Assembly (NCBI GenBank): GCA_963762735.1
Contig: CAVXMG010000030.1
Coordinates: forward strand, 1 to 64,000
Direction: 5' to 3'
Origin: DASXKD01 sp963762735
Lineage (GTDB): Bacteria; Actinomycetota; Actinomycetes; Streptosporangiales; Streptosporangiaceae
DNA: 64,000 nt
The notes below the pieces were generated by a model. The model made no database searches. It saw only the letters and a program-made list of their open reading frames with translations, and was not told the origin of the DNA. This document shows, in pieces, positions 15,514 through 24,229 of this stretch. The translations under genes and the position numbers were made by a program. Position 1 is the first letter of the stretch. Each line of letters begins with the position of its first letter.

Positions 15514-17868
15514 TCACGACCAAAGATCGTTGGGACCGTCGGCTTTCGCGTTGAAGGTGAAGTAGAACGTGGCGCCACGGCCGACGGCGCCTTCCGCCCA
15601 GGTGCGTCCGCCGTGGCGTTCGATGATGCGCTGGACGGTAGCCAGGCCGACACCGGCGCCGGGGAACTCGCCGACGGAATGCAGCCGCTGGAAGGGCTGG
15701 AACAGCTTGTCCGCGTAGGCGAAGTCGAAGCCGACCCCGTTGTCGCGCACATAGCAGCAGATGGAGGCGTCGGCGGTGCTCGTGGTGATGGTGGTGGCGA
15801 ACTCGATGGTGGCGTCGTCGCGACGGGAGGTGAACTTCCAGGCGTTCTGGAGCAGGTTCTCCAGCACGATCAGTGTCAGGCCACGGTCGGCAGTAATCCG
15901 GACGCCGTCTTCGACGGTCACCCGCACCTGGCGGTCCGGATCATGGGCGCGGAGCTGGTCGCAGATGGCGGTGACTTCGGCACTGAGATCGACTTCCTGA
16001 AGGTTCATCTCGGCGTGTGACACCCGCGACAGGAGCAGCAGGTTGTCGATCAGGGTGGCCATGTGCGCGCTGGCGGCCTGGATCCGCCCGGCGTACCCGA
16101 TGCCAGCGTCATCGAGCCGGTCGCCGTTTTCCTCGATCAGAGCTTCGGCATAGCCGCTCAACGCACGCAGCGGGGTGCTCAGGTCGTGAGCGATCGTGTA
16201 GGTGAAGGCCGCCAGGTTGTTGTTGGCCCGCTGCAGGTGAACGGTGCGCTGCTGCACCTGCCGTTCCAGGGTTGCATTCAGTGCGCGGATCTCCTTGGCT
16301 CCCCGGTGCAGCTCACGTTCGGCGTCCTTCCGGCTGGTGATGTCACGGTTAATCTCCATGAATCTCTGGACGGATCCGTCAGGCCCGCGCTGTCCCACCC
16401 AGCGGCTCTCGACTGCGATCAGCCGGCCGTCGGCGCACCGGTGAACAAGCTCGCCCTCCCATCGGCCATCCTGGGTGACGGCGGCATCGATGTCGGCGAG
16501 GGGCTCGGGATACGTTGTGTGCAGAAGCTCCTGGGGGGTACGACCGACCGCCTCGGCCCGGGTAAAGCCGTAGGTGTGTTCGGCGCCCGCGTTCCAGTAC
16601 ACGACGCGACTGTCCCGATCCCGCACCAAGATCGCATCGTGGGCCAACTCGAGCAGAGCGGCCTGGTCTGCTATGGTCCGCTCCCTGGCGTTGCGTTCCG
16701 ACATGTCGGCGAACACGGCCAGGGCGTAGTCGACCGCTCCGCCCGCCCCGTACATTGGGCGGCCCCATACCTCGAGGGGGATCACCTGACCATCGGGGTG
16801 GTGGATCTCCAGGTCGCCGATGTGCGGCGACTCCCCGCGGAGGGCCAGGACGACGGGCAGCCGCTCAGTCGGGTAAAGCTGGTCTGTGCCAGCAACGAAA
16901 GCACCGTAAGTTTCGGCCAGCTCACCGGCGTCGACGTTCGGTACAACGCCTCGGCCCAGCATGCCTTCGGCCTCGCGATTGGCGTAGAAGGGCTGGCCGC
17001 TAGCGTCGCTGATGAACACCCCGACGGGCATGGCGTCCAGGAACTGGAACAGCCGCTGCTCGGCGTCCCGCGCCGCCCTCGCGGCCTCGGCCGCCCGCGC
17101 CGCCTCCGTGATGGCTATCCGGCGCTCCCCGTCCGCCTGCTGCGCCAGCTCTTCCAGCTCGGTGTTCGTTCTGCGAGCCTCAGTCACCGCCATCTTGTTG
17201 GCGGCGGACAGGCGGCGGCGAAGGACAAGGAGGCCACCCACATCAACGACGGCCAGGACGGCTGCCAGGCTAGCGAAGAGGGTCAGCCTCAAGCGCAGGT
17301 CCGAGCGTCGCGAGGCGCCCGCAGATGTGGCGGCGCGCTGGAGGTCTGTGATCACCGTCCGTGCCTGGTCCATGACGTGCTTGCCCTCGTTGGTGCTCAC
17401 GAGCCGCAGCGCGCGGGCGTGATCACCAGCGCGGGACAGGCTGATGGTCGTGGCCAACTCCGCCATCTTCGCCGCGACCAGATTGCTGAGCTCTACGAAG
17501 TATTGGCGACCGCCAGGGACCGCTGAGACCTGCGAGCCGAGACGCTGCTGGATGGCTGGGATCGCCGAGAGCGCCTTATCGTAGGGCTGAAGGTAGATGA
17601 GCCTGTTTGTCAGCAAATAGCCGCGCTGGCCAGTCTCGGCATTGAGCAACTCGATCAGCAACTCGTTACTCGCCCCGACGACAGCCGAGTTGGTGACGTC
17701 AGCCCTGTCATAGAGCACATAGGCCTGCACCGCGAGGGCTGAGCTGCCAGCGAACAGGATCAGGAGCAGAGCCACCGATGCGATCGCGAGCGCGCGGGGA
17801 ACGGGTGCCAGCCGCCTGGGCGGCCGGGGCAGCCCGAGCCTGACGCCCGGTGCCCGCGAGCTGCTCAT
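15514..17868 (-). CDS. CHASE3 membrane sensor kinase, TM-CHASE3-TM-PAS-PAS-HisKA-HATPase
   Basis: 784 residues. TM1 about residues 26-48; outside CHASE3 domain (NAETGQRGYLLT at its core, the family's hallmark); TM2 about 198-217; an Ala/Glu coiled coil; PAS (DAMPVGVFISDASG); a second PAS (AHDAILVRDRDSRVVYWNAG); HisKA with H-box TIAHDLSTPLRALSGY; HATPase with N-box LENLLQNAWKF, DNGVGFD and GVGLATVQRI. The C-terminal half is the bacteriophytochrome type and closely resembles the kinase at 17907. No receiver. ATG at 17868 lies 7 nt after TAAACT (minus strand), so the mRNA is probably leaderless. Transcribed divergently from the HK-RR-hybrid operon. Confidence 0.9.
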   Translation of the reverse strand: MSSSRAPGVRLGLPRPPRRLAPVPRALAIASVALLLILFAGSSALAVQAYVLYDRADVTNSAVVGASNELLIELLNAETGQRGYLLTNRLIYLQPYDKALSAIPAIQQRLGSQVSAVPGGRQYFVELSNLVAAKMAELATTISLSRAGDHARALRLVSTNEGKHVMDQARTVITDLQRAATSAGASRRSDLRLRLTLFASLAAVLAVVDVGGLLVLRRRLSAANKMAVTEARRTNTELEELAQQADGERRIAITEAARAAEAARAARDAEQRLFQFLDAMPVGVFISDASGQPFYANREAEGMLGRGVVPNVDAGELAETYGAFVAGTDQLYPTERLPVVLALRGESPHIGDLEIHHPDGQVIPLEVWGRPMYGAGGAVDYALAVFADMSERNARERTIADQAALLELAHDAILVRDRDSRVVYWNAGAEHTYGFTRAEAVGRTPQELLHTTYPEPLADIDAAVTQDGRWEGELVHRCADGRLIAVESRWVGQRGPDGSVQRFMEINRDITSRKDAERELHRGAKEIRALNATLERQVQQRTVHLQRANNNLAAFTYTIAHDLSTPLRALSGYAEALIEENGDRLDDAGIGYAGRIQAASAHMATLIDNLLLLSRVSHAEMNLQEVDLSAEVTAICDQLRAHDPDRQVRVTVEDGVRITADRGLTLIVLENLLQNAWKFTSRRDDATIEFATTITTSTADASICCYVRDNGVGFDFAYADKLFQPFQRLHSVGEFPGAGVGLATVQRIIERHGGRTWAEGAVGRGATFYFTFNAKADGPNDLWS

Positions 17869-17906
17869 AACACACAGTTTAGATCTAGTGACTTATAGTG
17901 AGAAGT
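17869..17906. promoter_or_regulatory. divergent leaderless promoters between two kinases
   Basis: Only 38 bp separate the two start codons. Leftward -10: TAAACT on the minus strand (17876-17881), 7 nt before ATG 17868. Rightward -10: TATAGT (17894-17899), 7 nt before GTG 17907. Both spacings put the first transcribed base at the start codon. The centre holds the 8-bp palindrome TAGATCTA and the element TAGTGACTTA shared with the kinase promoter at 13351-13383. Neither start has a ribosome binding site. Confidence 0.6.
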
Positions 17907-18989
17907 GTGAGGCCACTCGCGGACAGCAGGCTCGTCGCGCTCCTGGAAGGGGCGCCCGATGCGATGGTGTGCGTGGATGCCAGTGGCCGGATCGTCATGG
18001 TCAATGCCCAGGTGGAACACCTGTTCGGGTACCAGCGGGAGGAGCTGGAGGGCCAGTTGGTCGAAATGCTGGTTCCCGACGCTGGCCGCGCGGTGCATCC
18101 GCGGCACCGGGCGCGGTATATAGCTGATCCGAAGCCCCGGCCGATGGGGGCAGGGATGCAACTGTCCGCTCGCCGCCGCGACGGCTCCACCTTCCCCGCG
18201 GACATCGCCCTGTCGGCCACCGACACCGACGAGGGGATCCTGGTCACAGCCGCCGTCCGCGACGTGACCGGCCGGCAGCAGGTGCTGGACGAGCTCGCGC
18301 GGGCAAACCAGAACCTGGAATCGTTCGCCTACTCGGTCTCTCACGACCTGCGTGCCCCGCTCCGTGCACTGGCCGGTTTCAGCGCCGCTCTGATGGAAGA
18401 ATGCGCCGACGATCTCGGCGACGCCGGCCGGGGCTATGCCGGGCGGATCCAGGCCGCCAGCGAACAGATGGCGAAGCTTATCGACGACCTGCTGCAGCTG
18501 TCGCGGGTGTCACGAGCAGAGATCAACTTCGAGGCAGTCGATCTCGGTGCCGAGGCGGCCGGTGTTGCCGAGCGACTCCAGCGCGACACCCCGGACCGGC
18601 GCGTCCGCGTCACCATCCAGCAACCAGTCTGGGTGCTGGCCGACCGCAGCCTCGTCCGCACGGTACTGCAAAACCTGCTGGACAATGCCTGGAAGTTCAC
18701 CTCCGGCCGAGACGAAGCCTCGATCGACTTCGCCGCGACGCCGACTGGTGCGGCCTGGTTCTGCTGCTACGTGCGTGACAACGGCGCGGGCTTCGACCCC
18801 GCTTACGTGGACAAGCTGTTCCAGCCATTCAAGCGGCTGCATTCGACCCGCGAGTTCCCCGGCACCGGCGTAGGCCTTGCCAGCGTGCGGCAGATCGTGG
18901 AGCGCCACGGCGGCCGCGCGTGGGCCGAGGGCGCTGTTGGCGAAGGCGCGACGTTCTACTTCACGCTCCGGACGGCGGAAACTCTATGA
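17907..18989 (+). CDS. cytosolic PAS sensor kinase, PAS-HisKA-HATPase
   Basis: About 360 residues, no membrane segment. PAS domain (GAPDAMVCVDASGRIVMVNA) is of the same subtype as PAS1 and PAS3 of the kinase at 6092. HisKA H-box SVSHDLRAPLRALAGF, HATPase N-box LQNLLDNAWKF, DNGAGFDPAY, and GTGVGLASVRQIVERHGG, all intact. The kinase core resembles phytochrome-type kinases, which pair with Rcp1-like regulators, as found immediately downstream: its TGA overlaps the regulator's ATG (ATGA, 18986-18989). GTG at 17907 is preferred over GTG at 17898 because the latter lies within the -10 box. Confidence 0.88.
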   Translation: MRPLADSRLVALLEGAPDAMVCVDASGRIVMVNAQVEHLFGYQREELEGQLVEMLVPDAGRAVHPRHRARYIADPKPRPMGAGMQLSARRRDGSTFPADIALSATDTDEGILVTAAVRDVTGRQQVLDELARANQNLESFAYSVSHDLRAPLRALAGFSAALMEECADDLGDAGRGYAGRIQAASEQMAKLIDDLLQLSRVSRAEINFEAVDLGAEAAGVAERLQRDTPDRRVRVTIQQPVWVLADRSLVRTVLQNLLDNAWKFTSGRDEASIDFAATPTGAAWFCCYVRDNGAGFDPAYVDKLFQPFKRLHSTREFPGTGVGLASVRQIVERHGGRAWAEGAVGEGATFYFTLRTAETL

Positions 18990-19495
18990 GCGAACGGCAT
19001 ATCCTGCTGGTAGAGGACAATCCCGATGATGAGGCCCTGACGATCCGGGCCTTCGAGAAGAACAACATCGGCAACAGGATCGTGGTGGCCCGCGACGGCG
19101 CCGAGGCAATCGACCATCTCCTCGCGATCGACAGCGGTGACGCACCGCCCCCCGTGCTCATCCTGCTCGACATGAAGCTCCCTAAGGTCGATGGGCTCGA
19201 AGTGCTGCGCCGGATACGGACCACCGAGCGAACCCGGCTCATCCCCGTTGTCGTCCTCACCACCTCCATCGAGGAAGAGGACATCCAGGCCGGCTACGGC
19301 TACGGCGCCAACGCCTGCGTGCGGAAGCCGGTGAGGTTCGCCGATTTCGTCAAGGCGGTCAACACCATTGGAATGTTCTGGCTGCTCCTGGCCGTGCCGC
19401 CGCCCAGCCGAGTCTCCGGGCCACAGCACAGCGCCGGGGCGCCAGGGGACGCCGTGAATGCCGCGTCACCGGTCTCCGGGAAGTGGCCTCCATGA
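18986..19495 (+). CDS. Rcp1-like single-domain response regulator
   Basis: 169 residues with one receiver and no output domain. It has the Rcp1-type signature: ILLVEDNPDDEALTIRAF, an extended loop, phospho-Asp in LILLDMKLPKVDGLEVL, VVVLTTS, and Lys in VRKPVRF. After about residue 135 there is a 35-residue Pro/Ser/Gly tail. Phytochrome-type kinases pass phosphate to such regulators, which then feed another protein by a relay. Start and stop both overlap neighbouring genes by ATGA (18986 and 19492), so the three proteins are likely made in a fixed ratio and work in one relay. Confidence 0.9.
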   Translation: MSERHILLVEDNPDDEALTIRAFEKNNIGNRIVVARDGAEAIDHLLAIDSGDAPPPVLILLDMKLPKVDGLEVLRRIRTTERTRLIPVVVLTTSIEEEDIQAGYGYGANACVRKPVRFADFVKAVNTIGMFWLLLAVPPPSRVSGPQHSAGAPGDAVNAASPVSGKWPP

Positions 19496-21186
19496 ACGGC
19501 CACCAACCCGGCCGGGAGACACCGGGCCGGCAGCCGGATGAGACCGCTGACCCATGGCAGGCGGACATCCCGTCCGGGACGGCGGCGAACCCAACAGCGC
19601 CGTACGCGCTGCGCATTCTCATCCTGGAGGACGAGCCCTCCGACGCCGAGCTTGAGCAGCGCCTCCTCGAACGTGCGGGCCTGGATTTCACCGCCATCGT
19701 GGTCGACACGGAAGAGGCATTCGTGCGGCAGCTTGAAGACTTCCACCCCGAAGTGATCCTTTCCGATATCTCGCTGCCGGGCTTTTCTGGCGAGAATGCC
19801 CTCAAGCTCACCAGAGAGCGGTACCCGCACGTACCGTTCATCTTCTTGTCTGGTGTCCTCGGAGACGAAGCAGCGGTCGAGCTTCTCAGGCAGGGGGCCA
19901 CCGACTATGTGCTGAAGGATCGGCCCGCGCGCCTGGCCACGGTCGTCCGCCGCGCTGTCGGCGAGGCTGGGCAACGGGCGGAGCGGGCCCGGCTAGAAGC
20001 CCAGCTTGCGCAGGCGAGGCGGCTGGAAAGCCTGGGCCAGCTGGCCGGTGGGGTGGCCCACGACTTCAACAACCTCCTCGGCATCATCTCGAACTACATG
20101 GCGTTTATCGGCGAGGAACTGGCGAAAGAACCGCCACAGATCCACTGGCCAGCCGTCCGCGCAGACATCGCGGAGGTCGAGACCGCGGTCCAGCGAGCCG
20201 CCGACCTGACCCGCCAGCTGCTGGCGTTCGGGTGCCGCGAGGTTCTGCAGCTCCGCGTGCTCAACATCAACGACGCCATCACCGATGTCGAGGGCCTGCT
20301 GGTGCGCACCCTCGGCGAGCACATCGAGCTGGCCACTATCCTGGCCGCGGACCTTGGCCCGGTGTTCGCAGATCCTCGCCAGATCGAGCATGTCCTCATC
20401 AACCTGGCGGTCAACTCCCGCGACGCGATGCCCACCGGCGGCAGACTGACCATCGAGACGGCCAACACCGAACTTGATGCGGCGTACGCGGCCGGACCGG
20501 GCAACCTGCCGTCCGGCGACTACATCAGCTTGCAGGTCAGCGACACCGGCACCGGAATCCCTGAGGACGTCATCGACCGGGTCTTCGAGCCGTTTTTCAG
20601 CACCAAACCGACCGGCGCGGGGACCGGCCTGGGGCTGGCCACCGTGTACGGGATCGTCACGCGGGCAGGCGGCGCGGTCCGGGTCGCCTCCGGAACAGGC
20701 CGGGGCACAACCGTGACCGTCTTGCTGCCCGTCACCGATCCCACCGAACACGATCAACGGCCAACTGGGGAGTCTAACCGCGATGCAGGCACCGCCGTGC
20801 TACTCGTCGAGGACGAGCCTGCAGTGCGGGAGATGACCCGGCGGGTGCTGGACCGCGGCGGTTACCACGTGCTGACCGCCGCCAGCGGCCCGGACGCGAT
20901 CGCCATCGCCGGCCAGCAAGGCCGGATCGATGTGCTGCTTACCGACGTGATCATGCCGAAGATGATGGGAAAGGAACTCGCTGACCGGGTGCGTGCCCTC
21001 CGGCCGGGCCTCCGGGTCCTGTTCATGTCCGGCTACACGCAAGGCACCCTTAGCGCCCAGGGCATCCTCGAACCCGGGCTCAACCTGATCGAGAAACCCT
21101 TCTCCGCGGCATCGCTACTGGCCAGGCTGAATGAGGTCCTCGCCCAGACGGAAACCGCCCGCCCCGACGGGACACCTAACGGTTAG
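19492..21186 (+). CDS. REC-HisKA-HATPase-REC hybrid kinase without sensor domain
   Basis: 564 residues: a short disordered start, an N-terminal receiver (LRILILEDEPSDAELEQRLL, phospho-Asp in EVILSDISLPGF, Lys in YVLKDRPA), HisKA with H-box GGVAHDFNNLLGII, HATPase (VSDTGTGIPEDV, TGLGLATVYGIV) and a C-terminal receiver (VLLVEDEPAVREM, phospho-Asp in LLTDVIMPKM, Lys in IEKPFS). It lacks an input domain, so its N-terminal receiver is presumably the input, fed by the upstream kinase/regulator pair. Core and C-terminal receiver closely resemble the kinase at 6092 (same spacing and wording around the H-box), pointing to a shared ancestor. ATG 19492 overlaps the previous stop; GTG 19483 is an alternative. 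Confidence 0.9.
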   Translation: MNGHQPGRETPGRQPDETADPWQADIPSGTAANPTAPYALRILILEDEPSDAELEQRLLERAGLDFTAIVVDTEEAFVRQLEDFHPEVILSDISLPGFSGENALKLTRERYPHVPFIFLSGVLGDEAAVELLRQGATDYVLKDRPARLATVVRRAVGEAGQRAERARLEAQLAQARRLESLGQLAGGVAHDFNNLLGIISNYMAFIGEELAKEPPQIHWPAVRADIAEVETAVQRAADLTRQLLAFGCREVLQLRVLNINDAITDVEGLLVRTLGEHIELATILAADLGPVFADPRQIEHVLINLAVNSRDAMPTGGRLTIETANTELDAAYAAGPGNLPSGDYISLQVSDTGTGIPEDVIDRVFEPFFSTKPTGAGTGLGLATVYGIVTRAGGAVRVASGTGRGTTVTVLLPVTDPTEHDQRPTGESNRDAGTAVLLVEDEPAVREMTRRVLDRGGYHVLTAASGPDAIAIAGQQGRIDVLLTDVIMPKMMGKELADRVRALRPGLRVLFMSGYTQGTLSAQGILEPGLNLIEKPFSAASLLARLNEVLAQTETARPDGTPNG

Positions 21187-21214
21187 CCGCAAGACGGCGT
21201 GATCGCATTCACCG

Positions 21215-21247
21215 GCGTGACGGTGACAGCCGAGCCCGATGGCTGAG
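21215..21247 (+). repeat. 33-bp repeat, copy 2 (flank of kinase region)
   Basis: Direct repeat of 13451-13483 (29/33). Here the frame continues from the stop of the hybrid kinase: after TAG at 21184 the same frame stays open (PQDGVIAFTG) into VTVTAEPDG and TGA. Confidence 0.7.
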
Positions 21248-21315
21248 ACCCGGTCCGGGATCACCTGAACACCTACGGGACTGCGACGATGCGGGCGGCG
21301 GCACCGGTACGCTGA

Positions 21316-21330
21316 AGGCTTCGAAAGCCT
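21316..21330. promoter_or_regulatory. small hairpin in ilvD leader
   Basis: AGGCTT-CGA-AAGCCT, 6-bp arms with a 3-nt loop, 25 nt before the ilvD start. It may be a weak terminator of the upstream operon or an RNA-stability stem. No leader peptide of branched amino acids is visible, so attenuation is not supported. Confidence 0.35.
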
Positions 21331-21355
21331 GCAGAAACGAGCCCGTGGAGGGGTC

Positions 21356-23221
21356 ATGCCGCCGCTGAGGTCCCGCACCGTCACGCACGGACGCAACATG
21401 GCCGGTGCCCGCGCGCTGCTCCGCGCCACCGGCGTCGCGCGCGAGGACATCGGCAAGCCCATCGTCGCGGTGGCCAACAGCTTCACCGAGTTCGTCCCCG
21501 GGCACGTGCACCTGCGCGAGGTGGGCCAGGTCGTCGCGGATGCCGTCCGTGCGGCAGGCGCCATCCCCCGCGAGTTCAACACGATCGCGGTGGACGACGG
21601 CATCGCGATGGGGCACGGCGGGATGCTCTACTCCCTGCCGAGCCGGGAGCTTATCGCGGACTCGGTCGAGTACATGGTGAACGCCCACTGCGCCGACGCC
21701 GTGGTGTGCATCTCCAACTGCGACAAGATCACCCCGGGCATGCTGATGGCCGCGCTCCGGCTGAACATCCCCGCCGTGTTCGTGTCCGGCGGCCCGATGG
21801 AGGCCGGGGTCGCCCGCGCCAAGGGCGAGACCGCCGAGGGCGCCACCAGGCTCGACCTGATCGATCCGATGATCGCCTCGGCCGACCCCTCGGTGTCCGA
21901 CGAGCGGCTCGCCGAACTGGAGGAGGCGGCCTGCCCGACCTGCGGCTCCTGCTCGGGCATGTTCACCGCCAACTCGATGAACTGCCTCACCGAGGCCATC
22001 GGCCTGGCCCTGCCCGGCAACGGCACCACGCTGGCGACGCACACGGCGCGCCGCGAGCTGTTCGACCGGGCCGGCCGCCTGGTGGTCGAGCTGACCAGGC
22101 GGTACTACGAACAGGACGACGAGTCGGTGCTGCCCCGGTCGGTGGCCAGCCGCGACGCGTTCGAGAACGCGATGGCGCTGGACGTGGCCATGGGCGGTTC
22201 CACCAACACGATCCTGCACCTGCTCGCCGCCGCCCACGAGGCGCGGGTCGGGTTCGGCCTGAAGGAGATCGACGAACTGTCCCGCCGGGTCCCGTGCCTG
22301 TGCAAGGTGGCGCCGAGCAGCAGCTACCACGTGGAGGACGTACACCGGGCGGGCGGCATCCCGGCGATCCTCGGCGAACTGGACCGGGCCGGCCTGCTCA
22401 ACCGCGACGTGCACACCGTGCACAGTTCCTCGCTGCGGGAATTCCTCGACGCCTGGGACCTGCGCTCGCCCGCGGTGACGCAGGAGGCGGAGGAACTGTT
22501 CCACGCCGCGCCCGGCGGGGTGCGCACCACCCGGCCTTACTCGCAGAGCGCCCGCTGGTCCACGCTGGACACCGACAGGGACGGCGGCTGCATCAGGGAC
22601 TCCGAGCACGCCTACAGCGCGGACGGCGGGCTCGCCGTGCTGTACGGCAACCTGGCACCCGAGGGCGCGATCGTGAAGACCGCCGGGGTGCCCGAGGAGC
22701 TTTTCCACTTCTCCGGCCCGGCGATCGTGTTCGAGAGCCAGGAAGCGGCGGTGGAAGGCATCCTGGCCGGCCAGGTCAAGGCGGGTGACGTGGTGGTCAT
22801 CCGGTACGAGGGCCCCAGCGGCGGCCCCGGCATGCAGGAGATGCTGTACCCGACCAGCTACCTCAAGGGCCGGGGCCTCGGCCGGGCCTGCGCGCTGATC
22901 ACCGACGGCCGGTTCTCCGGCGGCACGTCCGGCCTGTCGGTCTGCCACGTGGCACCGGAGGCGGCGGCCGGCGGCGTGATCGCGCTTGCCGAGAACGGCG
23001 ACCGCATCGCGATCGACATCCCCGGCCGCGAACTTCGCCTGGACGTGCCGGACACCGAGCTTGCCGCGCGCCGGGAGGCGCTGGTGGCCGCGCTCGGCGG
23101 ATACCGCCCGGCCGACCGGCAGCGCCAGGTCAGCGAGGCGCTGCGGGTCTATGCGGCGCTGGCCACGTCCGCCTCCACCGGCGCGGTCCGCGACCTCGGC
23201 CTGCTCGGTTCCGGCAAGTAG
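21356..23221 (+). CDS. ilvD: dihydroxy-acid dehydratase
   Basis: IlvD dehydrates 2,3-dihydroxy-isovalerate and its isoleucine-pathway homologue to the 2-keto acids, the penultimate common step in valine, leucine and isoleucine synthesis. 621 residues, close to the E. coli enzyme. Iron-sulfur ligands Cys122 (ISNCDKITPGM) and Cys195 (CPTCGSCSGMFTANS) are present, as are AVDDGIAMGHGGM, the HSSSL block and the C-terminal GGTSGLSVCHVAPEA. ATG 21356 follows TGGAGGGG. menA starts 11 nt after its stop, an unusual pairing probably reflecting simple co-transcription. Confidence 0.96.
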   Translation: MPPLRSRTVTHGRNMAGARALLRATGVAREDIGKPIVAVANSFTEFVPGHVHLREVGQVVADAVRAAGAIPREFNTIAVDDGIAMGHGGMLYSLPSRELIADSVEYMVNAHCADAVVCISNCDKITPGMLMAALRLNIPAVFVSGGPMEAGVARAKGETAEGATRLDLIDPMIASADPSVSDERLAELEEAACPTCGSCSGMFTANSMNCLTEAIGLALPGNGTTLATHTARRELFDRAGRLVVELTRRYYEQDDESVLPRSVASRDAFENAMALDVAMGGSTNTILHLLAAAHEARVGFGLKEIDELSRRVPCLCKVAPSSSYHVEDVHRAGGIPAILGELDRAGLLNRDVHTVHSSSLREFLDAWDLRSPAVTQEAEELFHAAPGGVRTTRPYSQSARWSTLDTDRDGGCIRDSEHAYSADGGLAVLYGNLAPEGAIVKTAGVPEELFHFSGPAIVFESQEAAVEGILAGQVKAGDVVVIRYEGPSGGPGMQEMLYPTSYLKGRGLGRACALITDGRFSGGTSGLSVCHVAPEAAAGGVIALAENGDRIAIDIPGRELRLDVPDTELAARREALVAALGGYRPADRQRQVSEALRVYAALATSASTGAVRDLGLLGSGK

Positions 23222-23232
23222 CCCGCCCGGGC

Positions 23233-24105
23233 ATGGCGACGGCACGGAACTGGCTGGCTGGCGCCCGGCCGAGAACGCTGCCCGCGGCGATCGTCCCGGT
23301 CGCGGTCGGTACCGGCGTGGCGATCGGCTACGGGCGGTTCTCCGCCTGGCGGGCCGCGCTGGCGCTGGTCGTGGCGCTGGCCTTGCAGGTCGGGGTGAAC
23401 TACGCCAACGACTACAGCGACGGCATCCGTGGGACCGACGAGGCCCGCGTCGGCCCGGTCCGGCTGGTCGCTGCGGGGCTGGCCCCGCCGCGCCAGGTGC
23501 GCACCGCCGCCATCGCCAGCTTCGCCGTCGCCTGCGTGGCCGGGCTGGTGCTCGCTGTTGCCACCTCGTGGTGGCTGCTGGCGGTGGGCGCGGCCGCCGT
23601 GGCCGCCGCATGGACCTACACCGGCGGCCGCCACCCCTACGGCTACAGCGGACTCGGCGAGGTGGCGGTGTTCGCCTTCTTCGGGGTTGCCGCTGTGGTC
23701 GGCACCGCGTTCGTGCAGGTCCGCAGCCTGACCTGGCTCGCCTTTGCCGCCTGCGTCCCGGTCGGGCTGCTCGCCTGCGCGCTGCTGGTGATCAACAACC
23801 TGCGCGACATCCCGTCCGACACCGTGGCGGGCAAGCGCACCCTGGCGGTCCGCATCGGCGACCCGCGCACCCGCCTGCTGTACGCCGGCTGCGCGCTGGT
23901 CCCTTTCGTCGCGGCGGTGCTGATCGCCCCGGTGCGGCCGCTCACCCTGCTGACCCTGGCCGCGGTCCCGCTGGCGCTGCCGCCGGTCCGGGCGGTCCTG
24001 GGCGGCGCCGGCGGCCGGGCGCTGATCGGCGCGCTCGGGCAGACGGGCCGGCTGCAGCTCGCGTTCGGCGCCCTGCTGACCCTCGGCCTTGCGATACGGA
24101 TTTGA
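23233..24105 (+). CDS. menA: 1,4-dihydroxy-2-naphthoate polyprenyltransferase
   Basis: UbiA-family membrane prenyltransferase of menaquinone synthesis; joins a polyprenyl chain to DHNA. 290 residues with about eight hydrophobic helices. Two Asp-rich motifs fit MenA: NYANDYSDGIRGTDEAR (prenyl diphosphate/Mg binding) and NNLRDIPSDTVAGKRTLAVR. The GPVRLVAAG block between them is also typical. Starts ARNWLAGARPRTLPAAIVPV, the standard actinobacterial opening. No strong ribosome binding site; probably coupled to ilvD upstream (11-nt gap). Confidence 0.94.
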   Translation: MATARNWLAGARPRTLPAAIVPVAVGTGVAIGYGRFSAWRAALALVVALALQVGVNYANDYSDGIRGTDEARVGPVRLVAAGLAPPRQVRTAAIASFAVACVAGLVLAVATSWWLLAVGAAAVAAAWTYTGGRHPYGYSGLGEVAVFAFFGVAAVVGTAFVQVRSLTWLAFAACVPVGLLACALLVINNLRDIPSDTVAGKRTLAVRIGDPRTRLLYAGCALVPFVAAVLIAPVRPLTLLTLAAVPLALPPVRAVLGGAGGRALIGALGQTGRLQLAFGALLTLGLAIRI

Positions 24106-24229
24106 TTCAGGCATAACGCCGGCCCGCCAGGCCCACAGCCCGGACGGCGCACCGGGCGCCTGCCGGGCTGTTCACAGCGGCCCGCAGCGGGAATCATGGG
24201 TGCCATCGAGCGCACGAGGGGGTTTGACC

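Noticed and set aside
21209..23611. 800-codon open frame on the minus strand across ilvD and menA
   Set aside because: Antisense shadow of two well-supported genes.
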